10,828 nt of DNA from CAKSKB01 sp034186235. GTDB lineage: Bacteria; Bacillota; Clostridia; HGM11514. The DNA lies in the NCBI GenBank assembly GCA_034186235.1, contig JAXGBA010000071.1, forward strand, positions 1-10,828, given 5' to 3'. Positions within the stretch are counted from its first letter, which is position 1. Each line of letters begins with the position of its first letter. Shown here piece after piece: positions 1-6,036 of this stretch. The notes beneath the pieces are model-generated. The model was given only the letters and a program-made list of their open reading frames with translations. It searched no databases and was not told where the DNA came from. The position numbers and the translations under genes are program-made.

Positions 1-1
1 G

Positions 2-511
2 ATGGACGCCGCAAGGTGCGCTAAAAGGCTTGGTGCGGAAAATGATTATATCGTTTACAGAAGGGGCAAAGAGGAACTCCCGGCGCGTGCGGAGGAGGTT
101 ATGCATGCGGAGGAAGAAGGAATCGAATTTAAGCTTCTTCAGAATCCGACCGAGTTTATAGGAGATGAAAAAGGCTGGCTTACCGGCGTTAAGATAATCA
201 ATATGGAACTCGGTGAGCCGGACGCTTCCGGCAGAAGAAGACCTGTTCCGATTGAAGGCAGCGAGCATATCCTCGATATCGATACTGCGATTATTGCAAT
301 CGGGCAGACGCCGAATCCGTTAATCAAGAACACCACAAAAGGTCTTGAAACAAACAAGAGAGGCTGCATTGTAGCCGATGATGATGGCGCAACCTCGAAA
401 GAACTTGTATACGCCGGCGGCGATGTTGTTACCGGTGCAGCAACCGTAATCCTTGCCATGGGTGCAGGAAAAAGAGCGGCTGCGGCAATCGATAGGGCGC
501 TAAGCAAATAA
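2..511 (+). CDS. gltA: NADPH-dependent glutamate synthase small subunit (GltA-like), 3' part only
   Basis: This is the C-terminal 169 residues of a flavoprotein of the glutamate synthase beta-chain/NfnB/sulfide dehydrogenase family. The gene begins upstream of the window, so the ATG at position 2 is internal. Seen in the sequence: the segment MDAARCAKRLGAE followed by YRRGKEELPAR, typical of the second (NADPH-binding) Rossmann fold; AIGQTPNP; and the C-terminal FAD-contact motif GGDVVTGAATVILAMGAGK. The frame ends at TAA 509-511. In the family this subunit passes electrons from NADPH through FAD and Fe-S clusters. In Clostridia it usually pairs with a dihydroorotate dehydrogenase electron-transfer-like FAD/NAD subunit, either as glutamate synthase or as NADH-dependent ferredoxin:NADP oxidoreductase. 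Those two roles cannot be told apart from this fragment, so the gene symbol is tentative. Transcription ends at the hairpin just downstream. Confidence 0.85.
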   Translation: MDAARCAKRLGAENDYIVYRRGKEELPARAEEVMHAEEEGIEFKLLQNPTEFIGDEKGWLTGVKIINMELGEPDASGRRRPVPIEGSEHILDIDTAIIAIGQTPNPLIKNTTKGLETNKRGCIVADDDGATSKELVYAGGDVVTGAATVILAMGAGKRAAAAIDRALSK

Positions 512-520
512 TATATTAAT

Positions 521-568
521 AAAAAACTCTTCGGACGCATACCGCGCTGTCTGAAGAGCTTTTATTTT
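521..568. terminator. Bidirectional rho-independent terminator between convergent genes
   Basis: A 10-bp stem pairs CTCTTCGGAC (527-536) with GTCTGAAGAG (549-558), with one G-U pair and a 12-nt loop. It is preceded by six A (521-526) and followed by a T-rich tract (560-568). Read on the plus strand it terminates the gltA-like gene 16 bp after its stop. Read on the minus strand the A run becomes a U run, so the same hairpin can end the transcript of the GTPase-nuclease gene, whose stop lies about 105 bp away. Confidence 0.85.
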
Positions 569-594
569 ATATCGAGAGCGAAAGGTTCGTCGAC

Positions 595-624
595 CGTCTT
601 TCATTCGCCTGCGAGTGAAAGACG
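595..624. repeat. 13-bp perfect-pairing hairpin in the convergent intergenic region
   Basis: CGTCTTTCATTCG (595-607) pairs with CGAGTGAAAGACG (612-624) over all 13 positions (one G-U) around a 4-nt loop. There is no T run on either side, so it is not an intrinsic terminator by itself. It lies in the 3' UTR of the minus-strand gene, upstream of the shared terminator. It may be an mRNA 3'-end stabiliser or a copy of a dispersed palindromic element; the window alone cannot decide. The rest of 569-672 shows nothing else I can name. Confidence 0.6.
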
Positions 625-672
625 TCCGCTGACGCATATGCTGCTTATCGCCTGTAATAAATATCCCGATCC

Positions 673-3231
673 TCACAATAAGTCGTTTTTCATATTCTGA
701 TTTTCAAGATATTCCCGTATTTTGTTTTCTGCGGTTTCAATTTCTTTTTTGAAGTCTGCCGCAGTGACCCTTACGGCTCCGTTTCCTATAATTATAATCT
801 GTTCAAGCCCGTCCGATGTCGCAACCCTTACCTTATGATTACGGCTCAGTTCATGTGTGACCTTTTCGATATACATATCGGCGGTTTCCGCCTCTTTCGT
901 GTATACAACATCAATGTTGTGCACTCTTTCAATTTCGCCGTGATTGTGTCTTACTTTATATGCGTCAAACACTAAAATAATTTCAAAATCGGTAAGCCCT
1001 TTATAATTGCAAAGCCTGTTAATCAGAGTGTTTCTTGCAAGGTCGAGGCTTTTTTCGGAAAGCTTTTTAAGGTCATCCCACGCAAAAATGATGTTGTAGC
1101 CGTCAATCAGCAAATATTCCTTGCCGCTTAGCTTCTTTGTTGGCGAACGGTAAGGCTTTTCAGGCTTTTTAACCGATTTGAGCGCTGTGTGCAGCGGTTT
1201 ATTCATAGAGCCGTATGTCATTTCGAATATCTTCATAAGCTCCGCATCGCTTGCGGCGCGCGCAACATAGCGGTGAACTTTTTCTTCAAATTCCGCCTGT
1301 TCCTCTTTTTCGCCATCAGTGTGGCAAAAGCTTTCAACCTCTCTCCAATTTACCGTAAAGCCGGCGCCGTGGGAGCAGAATACCGAATCGGGTGTGTTTT
1401 CGAGGTCGGCTTCCGGGTCGTAGCCTATGCTTTCTATGACTTCGGCGGCGTTTTGACATTCCCTGTAACCGCCAGTCATTAGCGAAAGCTTTCCGAACCC
1501 TTTTGTGTATGCGATAACCTCGGTCTGATAATTCCTCATTGAAAAAACCGGTGCGCTGCCTGATATAACCGAAAAGTCGCCCGACGGCTCCGGCTGAAAA
1601 AAACTTCCGCCCATGTTTGTTATGTCGGTCATTGCGCGCCCCACGCACTCGTTCGGAATTTCAAGCCTGAAATCATACCACGGTTCAAGAAGAACGCTCT
1701 GCGCCTGCATAAGCCCCTGCCTTACCGCACGGTATGTTGCTTGCCTGAAATCGCCGCCTTCCGTGTGCTTTTGATGCGCTCTGCCGTTTGTAAGGGTGAT
1801 TTTCATGTCCGTAATAGGCGAGCCTGTCAGAACGCCTATATGCTGCTTTTCTTTAAGATGCGTCATGATTAGCCGCTGCCAGTTTTTTGCAAGCGTGTTT
1901 TCGCTGCACTCCGACGCAAAAACCAGCCCCGAGCCTCTCGGCAGAGCCTCCAGCCTGAGGCGGACTTCGGCATAATGTTTAAGCGGTTCGTAGTGCCCTG
2001 CGCCGTATGCCGTGCCGTCTATGGTTTCAAGATATGCAATGCTGCTGTAGGAAAAATCAACTTCCATGTCAAAGCGTTCGGCTATAATACGCTTTAGAAC
2101 TTCAAGTTGAATTTCACCCATTATTTTGAAACAGATTTCACCTTTTCGACTGTCCCACAAAATAGAGAGCTGAGGTTCCTCCTGCTCTAAAATCCTGAAT
2201 TTTGAAAGAGCGGCAACAGGATTTACACCCTCCGGCAGCACTGCCCGATAATTGAGAACGGGCTTCAGAACTGCCGTTTCTTCCGGCTTTTCAAAGCCGA
2301 GGCCCATTCCGGGGTATGTTTCAGTAAGTCCGACTGCGGCGCAGAGCGTTCCGCTTTCCGCAAACGGCACCGCTTTGAATTTTGCACCCGAATAAATGCG
2401 GATTTGGTTTACCTTTTCGCTCCACGGTTCGAGGTCTTTATTGACGCCGCTTACAATGTCTTTAACCGAAAGCCTGCCGCCTGTTATTTTCATATGCGTC
2501 AGCCTTTCGCCGTGCTCGCTTCGTGTGATTTTGTAAACCTTTGCCCCGAACTCCTCTTCAAAATGCGGTTCGGCCGAGTATTTGTCAAGTCCCATAAGAA
2601 GCCCGTCAACACCTTCATATTTAAGAGCCGAGCCGAAAAAGCAAGGGAAAATCCTACGCTTCTTTATTGCGTCCGAAATAACAGCGTCATCAAGCTTTTC
2701 TTCCTCAAAAGCTTCAAGCAGCCGCTCATCGCAAAGGGCGAGTTCTTCCAAAAAATCGCCGTTTTCAAAATTGACGCATTTTTCCGAAAGCTTTGTCTTA
2801 ATTTCGGTCATGATTTCATCGGCGGTTTTCTCTGAAATATCCATTTTGTTGATAAAAATAAATGCCGGAATATGCCTGCCTTTGAGCAGCTTCCAAAGGG
2901 TTTCGGTGTGGCTCTGGACGCCGCTTGTGCCCGAAATCACAAGAACCGCATAATCAATTACCGAAAGCGTTCTTTCCGCTTCCGGTGAAAAATCTACATG
3001 CCCGGGGGTGTCAACCAATGTAAGCTCGGTGTTTTGAAGCGCAACCTTCGCACTGTTTGAAAAAACCGTTATTCCGCGCTCTTTTTCAATTCCGTCGGTG
3101 TCCATAAATGTATTTCCGCTGTCAACCCTGCCGGGGGTTCTTATTATTCCCGTTTTATAAAGAATCGCTTCCGAAAGCGTTGTTTTTCCGGAATCGACAT
3201 GTGCAAGTATTCCGATTGTGATTTTTTTCAT
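673..3231 (-). CDS. TetM/EF-G-like ribosomal GTPase fused to a YacP/Rae1-like NYN nuclease domain
   Basis: The protein is 852 residues if started at ATG 3231-3229. The frame extends 20 codons further to a TTG at 3291, but that stretch contains the gene's own promoter, so the short start is chosen; its SD (GGG about 10 nt upstream) is weak. GTPase motifs: G1 AHVDSGKT (10-17), ERGIT (51-55), DTPGH (74-78), NKMD (128-131), SAL (201-203). EF-G-like domains follow to about residue 690, including HTEGGDFRQATYRAVRQG in domain IV and DSVFCSHGAGF near the end. This half matches the TetM/TetW/OtrA-related family (TetM is 639 residues). Residues about 704-852 form a PIN-like NYN domain of the YacP/Rae1 type: IDGYN with D710, VFDA with D756, EAETADMYIE with D785, ATSDG with D807, all acidic residues placed as expected for a metal-dependent RNase. 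B. subtilis Rae1 cleaves mRNA in the ribosomal A site. I infer a ribosome-acting cytoplasmic GTPase-nuclease; tetracycline resistance is not established. Confidence 0.88.
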   Translation of the reverse strand: MKKITIGILAHVDSGKTTLSEAILYKTGIIRTPGRVDSGNTFMDTDGIEKERGITVFSNSAKVALQNTELTLVDTPGHVDFSPEAERTLSVIDYAVLVISGTSGVQSHTETLWKLLKGRHIPAFIFINKMDISEKTADEIMTEIKTKLSEKCVNFENGDFLEELALCDERLLEAFEEEKLDDAVISDAIKKRRIFPCFFGSALKYEGVDGLLMGLDKYSAEPHFEEEFGAKVYKITRSEHGERLTHMKITGGRLSVKDIVSGVNKDLEPWSEKVNQIRIYSGAKFKAVPFAESGTLCAAVGLTETYPGMGLGFEKPEETAVLKPVLNYRAVLPEGVNPVAALSKFRILEQEEPQLSILWDSRKGEICFKIMGEIQLEVLKRIIAERFDMEVDFSYSSIAYLETIDGTAYGAGHYEPLKHYAEVRLRLEALPRGSGLVFASECSENTLAKNWQRLIMTHLKEKQHIGVLTGSPITDMKITLTNGRAHQKHTEGGDFRQATYRAVRQGLMQAQSVLLEPWYDFRLEIPNECVGRAMTDITNMGGSFFQPEPSGDFSVISGSAPVFSMRNYQTEVIAYTKGFGKLSLMTGGYRECQNAAEVIESIGYDPEADLENTPDSVFCSHGAGFTVNWREVESFCHTDGEKEEQAEFEEKVHRYVARAASDAELMKIFEMTYGSMNKPLHTALKSVKKPEKPYRSPTKKLSGKEYLLIDGYNIIFAWDDLKKLSEKSLDLARNTLINRLCNYKGLTDFEIILVFDAYKVRHNHGEIERVHNIDVVYTKEAETADMYIEKVTHELSRNHKVRVATSDGLEQIIIIGNGAVRVTAADFKKEIETAENKIREYLENQNMKNDLL

Positions 3232-3262
3232 AGCTTTACCCGTGATTTTATATAATAAGGTT

Positions 3263-3291
3263 ATTTTATACCATTTTTGAAAATTTGTCAA
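3263..3291 (-). promoter_or_regulatory. Sigma-A type promoter of the GTPase-nuclease gene
   Basis: On the minus strand the -35 box TTGACA (3291-3286) and -10 box TAAAAT (3268-3263) are separated by 17 bp. The predicted transcript would start near 3256, giving a 5' leader of roughly 25 nt. That is too short for the leader-peptide attenuator known upstream of tet(M). The promoter overlaps the apparent TTG-initiated N-terminal extension of the reading frame, which argues against that extension being protein. Confidence 0.75.
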
Positions 3292-3298
3292 TCATTTA

Positions 3299-3328
3299 TT
3301 GACATTTGGTGCAGATAAGTGGTATAAT
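3299..3328 (+). promoter_or_regulatory. Sigma-A type promoter (extended -10) of the secreted protease gene
   Basis: The boxes are TTGACA (3299-3304) and TATAAT (3323-3328) with an 18-bp spacer, and TGG directly before the -10 box gives an extended -10. Both hexamers match consensus, so this should be a strong promoter. Its start would be near 3335, about 23 nt before the ATG at 3358. No terminator is visible between this transcript and the glycan genes from 6037 onward, so it may also feed them. Confidence 0.8.
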
Positions 3329-3347
3329 AAAATTAAAACATGTATTC

Positions 3348-3353
3348 GGAGGA
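3348..3353 (+). promoter_or_regulatory. Ribosome binding site that fixes the protease start at 3358
   Basis: GGAGGA lies 4-5 nt before ATG 3358 and therefore downstream of the in-frame ATG at 3340. This excludes the upstream ATG and places a lysine-led signal peptide exactly at the N-terminus. Confidence 0.85.
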
Positions 3354-3357
3354 GTCT

Positions 3358-4062
3358 ATGAAAAAACTACTTTTATGCTTTTTGCTTATTGCTTCACAGA
3401 TGTTTGGGGGAATTGTCGGAGCGGAAGAATTTGTAACCGACGGTGATTTTATCCCGGAATATATAGCATATTCAGATTCTGTTCCGCTCGGCGATGCGGA
3501 CGCGGAATATATTCCTCCTATTGTTCAGCTTGTTTCTCCGGCGGCACTTTCTGCGGCAGAACTTCCGCCGAAATATGACGCAAGGGAAGACGGCAGAATT
3601 TTTTACAGCGGTATTGGTCAAAGTTCCGATAACACTTGCTGGACTTTTTCGTCCTGTCTTGCTGCGGAAACCGCAATAAAAGACGAATTCGGCAGCTTTA
3701 CCGACCTTTCAGAACAGCACCTTAAGTATGCCGAAAGTTCGGAAAACAACAATCCTTACGGATATGAGAGAGTTGTCAATTCCGGTGGCAATTTTCAGAT
3801 ATTTGAGGCTTACGGAGCCGCTTGGAGAGGGCTTGTAAAAGAAGAGGACGACCCTTATGTATATGGCGGAGATGCACGAGATTATGAGACGGTTACCGCA
3901 CAAAAGCCCGTAAGCTTTCATCTTCGCAACACGGTCAATATACCGAATGTTGCAGAAAATGTGTCTGACGTTACAAAAGAGCAGAGGGCTGCACATGTGG
4001 AGGAAGTAAAAAACTGCATACTTACATACGGAGGCTGCTTTCCCAGCATGACTTGGAATTAA
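3358..4062 (+). CDS. 5' translatable part of the interrupted protease (signal peptide plus Cys half of the C1 fold)
   Basis: If the TAA at 4060-4062 is real, translation from the strong SD at 3348 yields a 234-residue exported product. It has the signal peptide MKKLLLCFLLIASQMFGGIV followed by a short acidic pro-region, then PPKYDARE, a usual entry to the mature C1 domain, and the Q88/C94 pair with papain-like spacing of six residues. It ends in GGCFPSMTWN, before the catalytic His and Asn, so it could not be an active peptidase alone. It might fold poorly and be degraded. A regulatory or inhibitor role, as for propeptide-like fragments, is conceivable but nothing in the sequence supports it specifically. 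Confidence 0.6.
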   Translation: MKKLLLCFLLIASQMFGGIVGAEEFVTDGDFIPEYIAYSDSVPLGDADAEYIPPIVQLVSPAALSAAELPPKYDAREDGRIFYSGIGQSSDNTCWTFSSCLAAETAIKDEFGSFTDLSEQHLKYAESSENNNPYGYERVVNSGGNFQIFEAYGAAWRGLVKEEDDPYVYGGDARDYETVTAQKPVSFHLRNTVNIPNVAENVSDVTKEQRAAHVEEVKNCILTYGGCFPSMTWN

Positions 4063-4239
4063 AAATACAATAATTACGCAACTAATTCGTATTTCAATAA
4101 AAGTGATAAAACCGACTCAAATCACGCGATTGCAATAATCGGCTGGGATGACAACTATTCCAAAACCAATTTCGAGGATACCCCTGAAAACGACGGTGCG
4201 TTTATAATTAAAAATTCGCAGAGCGATACCGGGTATTAT

Positions 4240-6018
4240 ATGTATATGTCTTATGAAGATATGTATGCCGGTTGGTATGCTTCGTGTGTAACGGGCGTTG
4301 CGTCAAAGTACGATTACGGCGAGATTTACAATTATAATTATTTTCAGCCGGTCAGTACGCTTGATCTCCAGGCAGGCACATACAGAACAACCGTAAATTT
4401 TGTAAGCAAGTACGATGGTGAAAAGATTAAGGCTGTCGGCGCGTACACCGTTTCCAGAAATTTGGGTTATGAGGTATATATAAGTAAATCCGCAAACGGC
4501 AACGAGGCAAATGAAAGTGATTACACTTTGGTTAATTCTGGAACATTTGAATTGCCGGGGCTTCACACGATTGACCTTGAGACTCCGTTTGAGCTCGGTA
4601 ACGCCGGCACAAATTATGCCGTCAGAATTAAGTATACAAGTGCGGAAAATTTTAAAATACCGCTCGAAACCAATGTTTACGGCGGCCCAATTCCAATTCA
4701 CAACGTAAAAACTCAGGCGGGCAGGTCTTATCTTGATCGACAGGATACGCATAAAAATAACGGCAATCTTTATGTAAAAGCATTTACGGACGCGGATTAT
4801 ACCGTAACGCTTCCGTTTGCTGATGATTCTGAGTTTTCCGCAGCTAAATACAGCGTGAACGGTTCTGCTTTCAAAAGTCTTGACAAAACATTTACGGCAG
4901 GACTTAATGATGATGTGACCATCGATTTTTCCGGCGTCACGGCGGAAATAGGAATGTTTTCATACGGCGGAAAAGATTATTGGCTTAAAGACAATAAGAT
5001 TTCGTTTAAGGTAACGCAATCCGGTGACGTTTTGTCGCTCGACAGTGCTTCTATAACCGTAAGTTTTGACGCAAACGGCGGAAGCGGTGCGCCGTCGGAT
5101 ATTCATACAAAAGAAAATACGGAATTTGAAATTCCGGAAAAAATTCCTGTAAAAGCGGGATATTCATTTGACGGCTGGACGGACGGTGCGGCTGTTTATG
5201 CTCCTGGTGATAAAGCGGTGTTTTCGGACAGCATAACTCTGACCGCTCGGTGGAAAGAAAGGTCGGCGGCAAGCCTTAAGCTTGGCTTCAAGGCATATAA
5301 AAACGGAAAAGAAACCGATAAGCTTTACGCCGGCTGCACATATGATATTTCGGTTTTATGCAGCGATATAACAGATAATACATTTTACAGCGGAGAATTT
5401 GCGCTGTCGTTCGACCCGAATGTTGCCTGCATTGTGGACGAAAACGGTTATTACGGCGAAAGTGCGGAGGAATGCGTTTTCGGTATTGCCTACGATAAGC
5501 TTTTGCTTGATTCTTCGTCGCAGCTTGATAACGGCGGCGGAAAACTAAATGCCATAATTAAAACGAAGGCTGATTATTCCGATACCGGGGCTGTACTTGA
5601 AGGCGATTCGGTTGAGATTTTCAGATTCAGAGTGTTTATAATGAACGGCGGAGATGTTTCGCTTAAAGCAGACAATTCCGAGCTTTATTTCGGAGGTACG
5701 GCGCCGTCGGTAATTACATCGGTTCCATTTTCGCCGAAGGCTGTCTTTGAAACAGTCAGCGATGTAAACTGCACAAAGTACAGTAATCATGTAAGCTTTT
5801 CGGGTAAAACAGATTTTGGAAAAAGCAAAACAATTGTGTGCGCATTGTACAGCGGAAATAAGCTTGTGGGCGTAAGAACAATAAAATGCGGAGAGGATAA
5901 CGAAGCTTTCAATGCAAACATTTTATTCACCGATGAACCGACTTCTGCAAAGGTCTTTGTGTGGGACAGCCTTGTCGGTTTGTCTACGGGCTTCGGTTCA
6001 ATTGATTTTGATATTTGA
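4240..6018 (+). CDS. 3' remnant of the protease: lectin-like, InlB-type and cohesin-like domains
   Basis: This 592-codon stretch begins at the first ATG after the catalytic Asn and is in the same frame as the 5' part. It has no convincing Shine-Dalgarno before the ATG and no signal peptide, and it starts inside the peptidase fold, so independent translation is unlikely. It carries the remaining domains: lectin-like (SGTFELPGLHTIDLETPFEL), one Listeria-Bacteroides repeat (SFDANGGSG to LTARW), a cohesin-like stretch with GEFALSFDPNV and EIFRFRVFIMNGG, and a terminal Ig-like module. In the family such domains bind surface glycans or position the enzyme outside the cell. I list it separately because an automatic annotation would call it as its own gene; I consider it part of the interrupted gene at 3358-6018. 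Confidence 0.35.
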   Translation: MYMSYEDMYAGWYASCVTGVASKYDYGEIYNYNYFQPVSTLDLQAGTYRTTVNFVSKYDGEKIKAVGAYTVSRNLGYEVYISKSANGNEANESDYTLVNSGTFELPGLHTIDLETPFELGNAGTNYAVRIKYTSAENFKIPLETNVYGGPIPIHNVKTQAGRSYLDRQDTHKNNGNLYVKAFTDADYTVTLPFADDSEFSAAKYSVNGSAFKSLDKTFTAGLNDDVTIDFSGVTAEIGMFSYGGKDYWLKDNKISFKVTQSGDVLSLDSASITVSFDANGGSGAPSDIHTKENTEFEIPEKIPVKAGYSFDGWTDGAAVYAPGDKAVFSDSITLTARWKERSAASLKLGFKAYKNGKETDKLYAGCTYDISVLCSDITDNTFYSGEFALSFDPNVACIVDENGYYGESAEECVFGIAYDKLLLDSSSQLDNGGGKLNAIIKTKADYSDTGAVLEGDSVEIFRFRVFIMNGGDVSLKADNSELYFGGTAPSVITSVPFSPKAVFETVSDVNCTKYSNHVSFSGKTDFGKSKTIVCALYSGNKLVGVRTIKCGEDNEAFNANILFTDEPTSAKVFVWDSLVGLSTGFGSIDFDI

Positions 6019-6036
6019 TGATAGTGGGGCGTACAT

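Larger units (their letters stand above)
3358..6018 (+). pseudogene. Secreted C1 (papain-type) cysteine protease, interrupted by an in-frame TAA
   Basis: One continuous reading frame of 887 codons runs from ATG 3358 to TGA 6016-6018, broken only by TAA at codon 235 (4060-4062). Reading through it, the order is: signal peptide (1-22, cleavage likely after VGA); propeptide-like stretch; C1A peptidase with Gln88 of the oxyanion hole, Cys94 in NTCWTFSS, His256 in SNHAIAIIGWDD and Asn286 in IIKNSQ; a lectin-like beta domain typical of bacterial C1 peptidases (about 300-450); a Listeria-Bacteroides (InlB B) repeat (566-632, from SFDANGG to ARW); a cohesin-like beta-sandwich (about 637-800, weak assignment); and a C-terminal Ig-like module ending in KVFVWDS. 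There is no LPXTG or SLH anchor. The frame is the same on both sides of the stop, so a single substitution explains the break. A real nonsense allele and a sequencing error both fit. TAA ends other genes here, so a changed genetic code is unlikely. Confidence 0.8.

Noticed and set aside
569..705. An open stretch of about 45 codons on the plus strand between the terminator and the GTPase gene
   Set aside because: It lacks a start with a ribosome binding site, includes the hairpin and runs antisense into the GTPase 3' end; no recognisable protein.
673..3231. Annotating the GTPase as a tetracycline resistance gene
   Set aside because: The TetM SPV loop is not present and the protein carries an extra nuclease domain; family membership does not prove resistance.
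3232..3291. A 20-codon N-terminal extension of the GTPase beginning at TTG
   Set aside because: It contains the gene's own -35 and -10 boxes, has an N-terminus unlike the family, and the ATG at 3231 starts directly with the usual MKKITIGILAHVDSGKT.
3340..3357. Protease start at the ATG at 3340
   Set aside because: The GGAGGA site at 3348 lies inside this extension and serves ATG 3358, which begins a clean signal peptide.
4303..4752. Minus-strand 149-codon open frame within the protease tail, and similar antisense frames at 5787-6275 and 6730-7167
   Set aside because: They lie opposite strongly supported coding frames, show low-complexity hydrophobic or basic composition and no family motif or SD.
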